A stretch of 5,856 nucleotides of DNA from an uncultured Collinsella sp. (GCA_902494465.1 CABUTH010000119.1:1-5856); one strand, 5' to 3'. Shown: positions 1 to 5,077, counted from the stretch's first letter. Numbers and translations: made by a program. The notes: generated by a model from the letters alone, not told the origin.

Positions 1-134
1 CGCGGAGCAACTGGGTGAACCGTCGCGTTTATTTAGGGAGCCCACACAGTCGTACCTAGTACAGGTATCCTTCGTTGTTAAGGACGCTGGAACAGTCGAT
101 GAGGGCACCCACCTGTTTTAGGTGGGTTCATTTT
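1..134 (+). ncRNA. ssrS: Probable 3' part of 6S RNA (5' end outside window)
   Basis: No convincing reading frame covers this stretch, but it is rich in short self-complementary segments: CGCGG (1-5) with CCG-CGCG (20-27), TACCT/AGGTA around 54-66, TCCTT/AAGGA around 68-83, and a final 8-bp hairpin at 107-127. The string GGAACAGTCG followed by GGGCACCCACCT, a short loop and AGGTGGGTTCA resembles, from memory, the conserved 3' side of 6S RNAs in Gram-positive bacteria; E. coli 6S has a comparable ACTGCGACGA...CACCTTGAACCAAGGGTTCA region. 6S RNA mimics an open promoter and sequesters housekeeping RNA polymerase in stationary phase. The 5' half, including half of the closing stem and central bubble, would lie left of base 1, so the fold cannot be confirmed here. 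Alternatives are another stable RNA or the structured 3' UTR of an upstream gene. Confidence 0.5.
107..134 (+). terminator. Hairpin with T-rich tail ending the 6S-like RNA
   Basis: ACCCACCT (107-114) pairs perfectly with AGGTGGGT (120-127) around a GTTTT loop. TCATTTT follows, which is a moderate T-rich tail. This may be an intrinsic terminator, or the conserved 3' hairpin of the 6S RNA itself with the transcript running slightly further. Confidence 0.5.
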
Positions 135-146
135 CGTAACGTGGGG

Positions 147-173
147 GGTGGTTTTCTTTTGCCGAAAATCACC
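147..173 (+). other. Stem-loop in the leader upstream of the GlcNAc-1-P transferase gene
   Basis: GGTGGTTTTC (147-156) pairs with GAAAATCACC (164-173), giving 10 bp with one G-U wobble and a TTTTGCC loop. No T-tract follows, so it is not an obvious terminator. It overlaps the start of the possible small ORF at 159-248 and could hide its start region. No function is assigned. Confidence 0.35.
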
Positions 174-248
174 ATTACAGTCCACATGGATCCCCGCCGG
201 CATCCCGACAAGCCATCGACAACATCCCAATATCTGGTAAGCGCGTGA
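159..248 (+). CDS. Possible 29-aa leader peptide (weak candidate)
   Basis: A TTG start at 159 opens a 29-codon frame ending in TGA at 246-248, starting MPKITITVHM. A GGGGGGTGG tract lies about 8-15 bases upstream and could act as a ribosome binding site, although it is part of the stem at 147-173. An internal ATG at 186 would give only 20 residues. No homolog is recognised, there is no signal peptide or membrane segment, and frames this short are common by chance. It is listed because it is the only plausible coding frame in the 134-365 gap. Confidence 0.15.
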   Translation: MPKITITVHMDPRRHPDKPSTTSQYLVSA

Positions 249-264
249 TTATCGCTGCGTGCAA

Positions 265-294
265 TTCCATGCACCCCCCTTGGTCGAGTATCAT
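265..294 (+). promoter_or_regulatory. Weak candidate promoter for the GlcNAc-1-P transferase gene
   Basis: TATCAT at 289-294 matches a -10 box at five of six positions. TTCCAT at 265-270, 18 bases upstream, is a poor -35 match. Transcription would start near 301, about 65 bases before the ATG at 366. The rest of the 134-365 gap holds the 147-173 hairpin and the small frame at 159-248, and nothing else that is recognised. Confidence 0.22.
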
Positions 295-365
295 GATTCG
301 GCTATGCCCTTTGCGCATGGCGTTCTTCTGACCTTTCCCTTCGACGCTTGGCGGTTTTTAGATTC

Positions 366-1565
366 ATGGCTTCATCCCCGAGCTACATACCGTACCTATG
401 CGTGGCAGCGGCGGCCTTTATCACGACCTTCCTCACGGTGCCCCTGGTCAAGCGCTTGGCAATTAAGCTCGACGCCGTCGACTATCCTTCTAAGCGCCGC
501 ATCAACACCAAGCCCATCCCGCGTTTGGGCGGAACGGCGGTGTTTTTGGGCCTGGTCGTTGCCTGCATTGTACAAATCCTAGGCACCTGGCACCTAGGCT
601 GGCCGCCCGTCCTGGTGCCGCACCCGCGCCTTCACATTAGCTATCCCATGCTGGCGCTCTCCTTTACCGTCATCTTTGCGACCGGCGCTATCGACGACGT
701 CTTCCAGCTCAAGCCCAAACAAAAACTGGCCGGTCAGGTCCTCGCCGCGCTCATCGCCTGTATCGGCGGACTGCGGATCGGCGTCATCGTCAACCCGTTT
801 GCCGCCGGCGAGATCATGCTCGGATGGCTCGCCTACCCCATCACCGTGATCTATCTGGTGGCATTCACCAACATCATTAACCTCATCGACGGCCTCGACG
901 GCTTGGCCACGGGCATCTGCGGCATCGCGTCGTTCACCATGTTTTCGATGGCCGTTCTCTCGGGCCGCATCGACGCCGCCGCGCTCTCCATTGCGCTCTT
1001 TGGCGCCTGCCTGGCCTTTTTGCGATACAACTTCAACCCCGCAAGCATCTTCTTGGGCGACTCGGGGTCGCTGCTTCTGGGCTTTGCGCTGGGCTCCATC
1101 TCGTTGCTCAACGTGAGCCGCACCGCCGCGCTCACCTCGCTTATCATCCCGCTCATCGTTGCCGGCGTGCCCATCATCGACACGTTTAGCGCCATCGTGC
1201 GCCGCAAGCGCGCCCACATTAGCATCGGGCAGGCCGACAAGGGCCACATCCACCACCGCCTGATCCAAGAGGGCTACAACCAAAAGCAGGCAGTGCTGCT
1301 CATCTATGCCTGGTGCATCATGCTTTCGGCCGGCGCCGCCGCGATTAACCAGGTCGAGGTCCCCATGCGCGTGCTCATCTTTACCGTGCTCGCCATTGGC
1401 TCGGCGGCCTTTGCCAAGCATCTGCATCTGTTTGAGCCCGTGCTGCGCCACCATTACAACAAGCGCACGCACGAGGACGAGCTCGTCACCCCCGACGATC
1501 CCGCCTTTAAGCAGGAGGAGCAGGCGGCAGAAGAACGCAAGGAGGAGCGCCACCACAGGCGCTAG
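366..1565 (+). CDS. wecA: Undecaprenyl-phosphate N-acetylglucosaminyl 1-phosphate transferase (WecA/TagO family)
   Basis: This multi-pass membrane enzyme of the MraY/WecA superfamily transfers a GlcNAc-1-phosphate group (or similar HexNAc-1-P) from the UDP-sugar to undecaprenyl phosphate, the first step in building lipid-linked teichoic acid, capsule or other wall glycopolymers. Numbering from the ATG at 366 (399 aa), family signatures are RINTKPIPRLGG (45-56), the acidic pair D110-D111 in AIDDVF, NIINLIDGLDGLA (169-181), FLGDSGS (229-235) and the sugar-binding loop GHIHHR (293-298). About ten hydrophobic segments alternate with these loops. The last 40 residues form a hydrophilic tail rich in E, K, R and H. 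An in-frame TTG at 348 would add six residues; neither start has a good ribosome binding site, and ATG was preferred because the first membrane segment follows closely. It reads toward trpS but is separated by 161 bases. The sugar acceptor class is clear, but the final polymer cannot be told from this window, and tagO would be an equally valid name. Confidence 0.9.
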   Translation: MASSPSYIPYLCVAAAAFITTFLTVPLVKRLAIKLDAVDYPSKRRINTKPIPRLGGTAVFLGLVVACIVQILGTWHLGWPPVLVPHPRLHISYPMLALSFTVIFATGAIDDVFQLKPKQKLAGQVLAALIACIGGLRIGVIVNPFAAGEIMLGWLAYPITVIYLVAFTNIINLIDGLDGLATGICGIASFTMFSMAVLSGRIDAAALSIALFGACLAFLRYNFNPASIFLGDSGSLLLGFALGSISLLNVSRTAALTSLIIPLIVAGVPIIDTFSAIVRRKRAHISIGQADKGHIHHRLIQEGYNQKQAVLLIYAWCIMLSAGAAAINQVEVPMRVLIFTVLAIGSAAFAKHLHLFEPVLRHHYNKRTHEDELVTPDDPAFKQEEQAAEERKEERHHRR

Positions 1566-1610
1566 GGTAAGCTGCCGAGGATGCGCCCAGGCGCCGCCGG
1601 CCAAACGCGC

Positions 1611-1680
1611 AGCCACGCCGCGCCCATCGCACATGCCGCCGCTCTCCCGCCCCTCGCCTACTTACGACCCGCCCCTCCAA
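1611..1680 (+). terminator. C-rich, G-poor stretch, possible Rho-dependent termination region
   Basis: The spacer after the transferase gene has no good hairpin with a T-tract. Bases 1621-1680 contain 34 C and only 9 G, a strong C over G skew on the transcribed strand, as seen at Rho utilisation sites. This is a compositional hint, not a motif match. Confidence 0.25.
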
Positions 1681-1689
1681 TAAACGCGT

Positions 1690-1695
1690 TATCAT
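1690..1695 (+). promoter_or_regulatory. Candidate -10 box for trpS
   Basis: TATCAT lies 31 bases before the trpS ATG and would give a leader of about 25 bases carrying the ribosome binding site. No convincing -35 box sits 16-19 bases upstream, so support is weak. No T-box-like or attenuator structure fits in the 161-base spacer. Confidence 0.22.
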
Positions 1696-1716
1696 CTTGA
1701 CCCATGAACATACGTT

Positions 1717-1721
1717 AGGAG
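1717..1721 (+). promoter_or_regulatory. trpS ribosome binding site
   Basis: AGGAG is spaced five bases from ATG 1727. This decides the start against the TTG at 1697, which would put the site inside the coding region. Confidence 0.85.
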
Positions 1722-1726
1722 CAATC

Positions 1727-2776
1727 ATGCCAAACGAGAACAGCTACGAAGTCGCGCTGCAAAAGAGCAACGCCATTCGCGAGGGCCTGGCCAAAACGCC
1801 CGAAAAGTTCACCATGCTCACCGGCGACCGCCCCACCGGCCGTCTGCACCTGGGTCACTACTTCGGCACCCTCAAGGGCCGTGTTGAGCTGCAGAACATG
1901 GGCGCCAAGACCAACGTGCTCATCGCCGACTACCAGGTCATCACCGACCGCGACACGACCGAGCACATCCAGGACAACGTGTACAACATGGTCATGGACT
2001 ACCTTGCCTGCGGCATCGACCCCGACAAGACCATGATCTACGCGCACTCCGCCGTGCCCGCAGCCAACCAGCTCATGCTGCCGTTCCTGTCGCTGGTTTC
2101 CGAGGCCGAACTGGCGCGCAACCCAACGGTCAAGGCCGAGATGGAGGCCTCGGGCCACGAGCTCACCGGCCTTCTGCTCACCTATCCGGTGCATCAGGCC
2201 TGCGACATCCTGTTCTGCAAGGGCAACGTGGTGCCCGTCGGTCGCGACCAGCTGCCGCATATCGAGCTCACCCGCACCATCGCCCGCCGCTTTAACAACC
2301 GCTACGGCAAGGTGTTCCCCGAGGTCGACGCGCTGCTGTCCGAGACCCCGCTGCTGCCCGGCCTGGACGGTCGCAAGATGAGCAAGAGCTACGGCAACGC
2401 CATCAACATCTCGATGACCGCCGAGGAGACGGCCAAGCGCATCAAGAAGAGCCAAACCGACTCCGAGCGCATGATCACGTTCGATCCCGAGAACCGCCCC
2501 GGCGTATCCGGTCTGCTTTCGACGGCCGCCATCTGCACCGGTCGCTCCGAGGTCGAGATTGCCGAGGAGATTGGCATGGGCGGCTCCGGCCAGCTCAAGA
2601 AGTACGTGACCGAGGCCGTCAACGAGTACTTCGCGCCGATCCGCGAGCGTCGTCAGCGCTATGAGAACGATCTGGACTATGTGAAGGACGTCCTGCACGA
2701 GGGCAACCGTCGTGCCAACGAGATCGCCGAGCAGACCCTGGCCGAGGTTCAGGACGCCATGGGCATGGTGTACTAG
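1727..2776 (+). CDS. trpS: Tryptophanyl-tRNA synthetase
   Basis: This cytoplasmic class I aminoacyl-tRNA synthetase charges tRNA-Trp with tryptophan using ATP. The 349-residue protein has the Rossmann-fold signature TGDRPTGRLHLGHYFG (32-47, HIGH-type motif H41-L-G-H44), LTYPVHQACDI (151-161) lining the tryptophan/ATP pocket, VGRDQLPHIE (171-180), and PGLDGRKMSKS (211-221) with a complete KMSKS loop. The C-terminal half is helical and matches the anticodon-binding region. The TGDRPTG wording is typical of one TrpRS subclass that, from memory, includes streptococcal TrpRS and Deinococcus TrpRS II, rather than the SGIQPSG form of B. subtilis. About 30 residues precede the catalytic signature, longer than usual. 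The start is ATG 1727 because AGGAG at 1717-1721 lies five bases upstream; an in-frame TTG at 1697 has no such site. It is followed by a strong hairpin. Confidence 0.96.
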   Translation: MPNENSYEVALQKSNAIREGLAKTPEKFTMLTGDRPTGRLHLGHYFGTLKGRVELQNMGAKTNVLIADYQVITDRDTTEHIQDNVYNMVMDYLACGIDPDKTMIYAHSAVPAANQLMLPFLSLVSEAELARNPTVKAEMEASGHELTGLLLTYPVHQACDILFCKGNVVPVGRDQLPHIELTRTIARRFNNRYGKVFPEVDALLSETPLLPGLDGRKMSKSYGNAINISMTAEETAKRIKKSQTDSERMITFDPENRPGVSGLLSTAAICTGRSEVEIAEEIGMGGSGQLKKYVTEAVNEYFAPIRERRQRYENDLDYVKDVLHEGNRRANEIAEQTLAEVQDAMGMVY

Positions 2777-2829
2777 GCAAAGCGCCTTCGCACAACATAG
2801 ACGGTGAGATTAGATTTCTCCCCGAAACA

Positions 2830-2871
2830 GGAACAGGCCCGCTGGCAGTTAGTTGCCAGCGGGCCTGTTCC
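2830..2871 (+). terminator. Strong hairpin after trpS
   Basis: Bases 2830-2847 and 2854-2871 are perfect reverse complements (18 bp), with a GTTAGT loop. The stem begins 53 bases after the trpS stop. There is no proper T-tract after it (CCGAAG follows), so it may act as an RNA-stabilising 3' end or an atypical terminator. It is near-symmetric and could serve either strand. Confidence 0.6.
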
Positions 2872-2920
2872 CGAAGTACACCGTTGAATCGCACAGAGGG
2901 GAGGAATGCGAATCAAACTC

Positions 2921-2960
2921 AACAGGGCAGGCTTTTTCATCGCCTATGGCCTGCTCCGTT
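2921..2960. other. Imperfect hairpin in the convergent intergenic region
   Basis: AACAGGGCAGGC (2921-2932) pairs with GCCTGCTCCGTT (2949-2960) over 12 positions with one mismatch and one G-U wobble, around a 16-base loop that begins with TTTTT. No gene or motif explains it. The rest of the 2777-3108 gap holds the trpS hairpin, an AT-rich patch at 2965-2980 and the palindromic repeat at 3052-3091, with no supported gene. Confidence 0.3.
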
Positions 2961-3051
2961 GCTGAATACAATATAGTTCACCGTGGTTTACTTTGCTGCG
3001 ACAAACCGCGCCGCCATACCTTCTCCATAAGTTAACCTCGGTAAACCTGCC

Positions 3052-3091
3052 AAAACCACCACAAAGGGGATAGGCACCTTTGTGGTGGTTT
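3052..3091 (+). repeat. Palindromic intergenic repeat, copy 1
   Basis: AAACCACCACAAAGG (3053-3067) and CCTTTGTGGTGGTTT (3077-3091) form a perfect 15-bp stem around the loop GGATAGGCA. The other two copies in this window have the same arms, with C instead of T in the loop. It is preceded by ACCTGCC (3045-3051), which also flanks copy 2 in mirror image. It begins 17 bases after the stop of the MGMT-family gene on the minus strand, where the stem ends in TTTT, so it may terminate that gene and, being symmetric, block readthrough from trpS. Confidence 0.9.
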
Positions 3092-3108
3092 AAGCCACGG
3101 CAGAGCCG

Positions 3109-3429
3109 CTAGAGCCCTGCAGGCCAGCGACAGGCGGCCAAGTCGACGTGCATGTCGTCCTTAAACGCCACACCCTCCCCTAGCAAAAGCTCACGTTGAG
3201 CATCGGGACCGCCAAAAGCAAAACCATCGCATATGCGGCCATCGGCAAACACCACGCGGTGACAGGGAATCTCGCCGGGGCGCGGATTGCCATGCAGGGC
3301 ATACCCCACGTACCGCGCACTTCGTGGACGTCCAGCAAGCAGCGCCACCTGACCATACGTGGCGACCATCCCCTCGGGAATCTGCTCGACCACCTCGTAC
3401 ACCCGCTCAAAAAAGCCCTCAGACGCCAT
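3109..3429 (-). CDS. Short MGMT-family protein (alkylguanine-DNA alkyltransferase C-terminal domain)
   Basis: Proteins of this fold bind DNA with a winged helix and flip out O6-alkylguanine. True alkyltransferases move the alkyl group to a cysteine, while the shorter alkyltransferase-like proteins only flag the lesion for excision repair. The 106-residue product carries the helix-turn-helix TYGQVALLAGRPRSARYVG (24-42) with the expected arginine finger at R39, then HGNP (46-49) and IPCHRVV (54-60) with acceptor cysteine C56. The N-terminal domain of Ada/Ogt is absent, so the size is that of an alkyltransferase-like protein while the cysteine of an active enzyme is kept. ATG 3429 was chosen because GGAAGGGAG at 3436-3444 lies six bases upstream; a longer frame from TTG 3468 would start inside the palindromic repeat. 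It lies 79 bases after the DegV gene, in the same direction, and is bracketed by two inverted copies of the repeat. The family is clear, but whether it is catalytic is not. Confidence 0.88.
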   Translation of the reverse strand: MASEGFFERVYEVVEQIPEGMVATYGQVALLAGRPRSARYVGYALHGNPRPGEIPCHRVVFADGRICDGFAFGGPDAQRELLLGEGVAFKDDMHVDLAACRWPAGL

Positions 3430-3458
3430 TGCTCGCTCCCTTCCACCCGGAATAGCAT

Positions 3459-3498
3459 AAACCACCACAAAGGTGCCTGTCCCCTTTGTGGTGGTTTT
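3459..3498 (-). repeat. Palindromic intergenic repeat, copy 2 (inverted)
   Basis: Arms 3459-3473 and 3483-3497 are identical to those of copy 1. The 9-base loop, TGCCTGTCC on the plus strand, shows that this copy lies in the opposite orientation. The outer flank GGCAGGT (3499-3505) is the reverse complement of the ACCTGCC before copy 1. It sits 10 bases after the DegV stop and 29 bases before the MGMT-family ATG, so it probably terminates or attenuates the DegV transcript before the next gene. Confidence 0.9.
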
Positions 3499-3508
3499 GG
3501 CAGGTGGG

Positions 3509-4363
3509 CTAGTTAACGGGCTGGAAGAAGGCTACGGCTACGGCGCCGGGGCCTACATGGGTGCCGATGGTGGCGCCGATGGTGTGAACGGGCAGTTCGC
3601 CCTCGGTGTGGCCAGCCCACAGTGCCGCGCTGTCCTCGATATACTTCTTGAGCACCGCATCCGAAAGGCCCGTATAGCCGAGCGCCAGCGGCATGGAAAA
3701 GTCGATGCCGCCCGCCTTTTCGACCTTCTGGTTGAGCAGGTTACGTCCGTTCTTGGAACCGCGCGCCTTGCCCAGCTGCACGATCAGACCGTCCTCGGCA
3801 GCCACCACGGGCTTTACGTTGAGCAGCGTACCCACGGCACCGGCCGCAGCAGACAGGCGACCGCCGCGCACCAGGTACTCCAGCGTCTCGAGCAGGCCGA
3901 TGACGACCACGCGGTCGCGCACGGCCTCGACAGCCGCCGCAACCTGAGCCGCGCCTTGGCCCTCGTCCACCAGGCGCAGCGCATACTCGACCAGCACGCG
4001 CTCGCCCAAGGTCACGTTATTGCTGTCCACGACGAACATGTCGCCGCCCGGCGCCTCGGCAAGTGCCGTACGAGCACTCTGGTTGGTGCCCGAGAGCTTG
4101 GCGCCCACGGTAATAATCACGGCCTCATCGCCGGCCTCACGCGCTTCGGCAATCGCCTGCGAAAAGGCGTACGGGTTGACCTGACCGGTCTTGGGCAGCT
4201 CATCGCGCTCCACAAGCATCTCGTAAAAGCGCTGGTGATCGATGTCGACGCCATCCATATACACATCGGTGCCAAAGGTGACGGACAGCGGCAGAACACG
4301 CAGAGCGGGGTGCTCCGCCGGCGACATATCGCTTGCGGAATCGGTAATAATGCGGACGGACAT
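3509..4363 (-). CDS. DegV family protein, FakB-type fatty-acid-binding protein
   Basis: DegV proteins enclose a single fatty acid. The FakB members present it to the kinase FakA, which makes acyl-phosphate for phospholipid synthesis. The 284-residue protein is full length for the family and carries its landmarks in order: TDSASD (7-12), PLSVTFG (25-31), KTGQVNP (58-64, usually TSQPSP), LSGTNQSAR (90-98), VVDSNNVTLGE (111-121), LEYLVRGGRLS (161-171), LLNVKP (180-185) and THVGPGAVAV (268-277). S91, R169 and H269 occupy positions corresponding to lipid-carboxylate ligands in known FakB structures; T59-G60 replaces the usual T-S. ATG 4363 is favoured by GAAAGGA at 4370-4376, six bases upstream. 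The frame stays open 35 codons further to 4468, but that part is not family-like. It follows the MarR gene by 119 bases. No fakA gene is in the window, so the link to fatty-acid uptake is family knowledge only. Confidence 0.92.
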   Translation of the reverse strand: MSVRIITDSASDMSPAEHPALRVLPLSVTFGTDVYMDGVDIDHQRFYEMLVERDELPKTGQVNPYAFSQAIAEAREAGDEAVIITVGAKLSGTNQSARTALAEAPGGDMFVVDSNNVTLGERVLVEYALRLVDEGQGAAQVAAAVEAVRDRVVVIGLLETLEYLVRGGRLSAAAGAVGTLLNVKPVVAAEDGLIVQLGKARGSKNGRNLLNQKVEKAGGIDFSMPLALGYTGLSDAVLKKYIEDSAALWAGHTEGELPVHTIGATIGTHVGPGAVAVAFFQPVN

Positions 4364-4369
4364 AACGAA

Positions 4370-4376
4370 TCCTTTC
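4370..4376 (-). promoter_or_regulatory. DegV gene ribosome binding site
   Basis: GAAAGGA on the minus strand lies six bases before ATG 4363. It sets the start of the DegV protein and rules out the 35-codon upstream extension. Confidence 0.8.
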
Positions 4377-4482
4377 TTGCGCAGGTCCCGCGCGGGGAAT
4401 TTTGACAGCAATGCCCCGGCACGGCATACGCGCTCAAACGGGACTATGCAGTTTTTAATGGGAAGCAAATGCCTTGGCGGCC

Positions 4483-4932
4483 TTAGATCTCACGCAGGGT
4501 GTTGAGAATCGTACGCAGCGACGCATACATCTGCTCGCGCTGCTCCACACCCATAGCCTTACCGGTGGTGTCGAGCACCTCGCGAATGATGCGGTCCGCC
4601 TCGCTCATGCTCTCGCCGCCCAGAGCGGTCAGGCGCACCGGGGCACGATACTTAACGGCCGCATCACCCGAGTCGTCGACCTCGACGTAGCCGCCCTCCT
4701 CCAGATGCGCGAGCGTGCGCGAGACGGCGGCACGGGTCACGCCTGCCATGCGAGCCAGGTCAGCGCCAGTCAGGCCGTCCTTGCTGCGCTCAAGATAGTA
4801 CAGGCACATAACGTCGGAGCCCTTGAGGCCCAGCCTTGCGCCCTCGGATGTCTTAATGCGCTGGATCTCCTTGTAGAGCCCGCTGATCAGTCCGACAAAG
4901 TCCTCGAAACGTGTCTCGTCGTTCTGCTGCAT
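4483..4932 (-). CDS. MarR-family winged-helix transcriptional regulator
   Basis: The 149-residue product has the usual MarR length and plan: N-terminal dimerisation helices (8-35), a winged helix-turn-helix with LTGADLARMAGVTRAAVSRT (54-73) followed by LAHLEEGGYVE (74-84), a wing ending in RLTALGG (100-106), and C-terminal helices completing the dimer interface. Such proteins usually repress their own and neighbouring genes and release DNA when a small lipophilic or phenolic ligand, or an oxidant, is present. The likely target here is itself and perhaps the DegV gene 119 bases downstream. ATG 4932 has GAAAGGCGG (4942-4950) nine bases upstream. There is one cysteine, C43, in the second helix region, so thiol sensing cannot be excluded. 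The ligand is unknown. Confidence 0.9.
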   Translation of the reverse strand: MQQNDETRFEDFVGLISGLYKEIQRIKTSEGARLGLKGSDVMCLYYLERSKDGLTGADLARMAGVTRAAVSRTLAHLEEGGYVEVDDSGDAAVKYRAPVRLTALGGESMSEADRIIREVLDTTGKAMGVEQREQMYASLRTILNTLREI

Positions 4933-4953
4933 GGGAGACGACCGCCTTTCGCT

Positions 4954-5020
4954 TACATGATGCTAACGGGTAAACATCTTAGCCGCACGAGGCAACACCC
5001 ATACCCAAATATCCCATTTG
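4954..5020 (-). promoter_or_regulatory. Upstream region of the MarR gene with candidate operator dyads
   Basis: CAAAT-ATCCC-ATTTG at 5006-5020 is a perfect 5-bp inverted repeat in an AT-rich patch, of the size often seen for MarR operators. A second dyad, GCTAA...TTAGC, lies around 4961-4982. On the minus strand TTAACA overlaps the first dyad and could be a -35 box, but no well-spaced -10 box was found. These are candidates only. Confidence 0.25.
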
Positions 5021-5036
5021 TTAACCCATCAACATA

Positions 5037-5077
5037 AAAACCACCACAAAGGGGACAGGCACCTTTGTGGTGGTTTT
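5037..5077 (+). repeat. Palindromic intergenic repeat, copy 3
   Basis: Arms 5037-5052 and 5062-5077 form a perfect 16-bp stem around GGACAGGCA. Orientation matches copy 1, and the loop matches copy 2 exactly. It starts 28 bases after the stop of the B3/4-domain gene on the minus strand, where the stem runs into five T residues, giving the best intrinsic terminator of the three copies. Confidence 0.9.

Noticed and set aside
259..582. 107-codon plus-strand frame overlapping the start of the transferase gene
   Set aside because: Most of it is the out-of-frame reading of the transferase; the product is arginine/serine/proline-rich and unlike a protein family.
594..1634. 346-codon open frame on the minus strand opposite the GlcNAc-1-P transferase gene
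   Set aside because: It is the antisense mirror of a clear gene in GC-rich DNA; the product is low-complexity (A, G, D, R, H, V) with no family signature.
1715..2698. 327-codon open frame on the minus strand opposite trpS
   Set aside because: Antisense shadow of trpS, with biased composition and no recognisable domain.
2965..2980. AT-rich TACAATATAG patch as a promoter
   Set aside because: A -10-like hexamer is present, but no -35 box is correctly spaced on either strand and no gene lies downstream in either direction.
2853..3035. 60-codon plus-strand frame after trpS
   Set aside because: It starts inside the terminator stem, has no ribosome binding site, and the product resembles nothing known.
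3430..3468. N-terminal extension of the MGMT-family protein to TTG 3468
   Set aside because: It would begin inside the palindromic repeat, while ATG 3429 has a strong ribosome binding site at the right distance.
3473..4405. 310-codon open frame on the plus strand opposite the DegV gene
   Set aside because: Antisense shadow; the opposite strand carries a full DegV protein with all landmarks and a proper ribosome binding site.
3052..5077. CRISPR array
   Set aside because: There are three repeat copies, but spacing is irregular (about 370 and 1540 bases), genes lie between them, and one copy is inverted.
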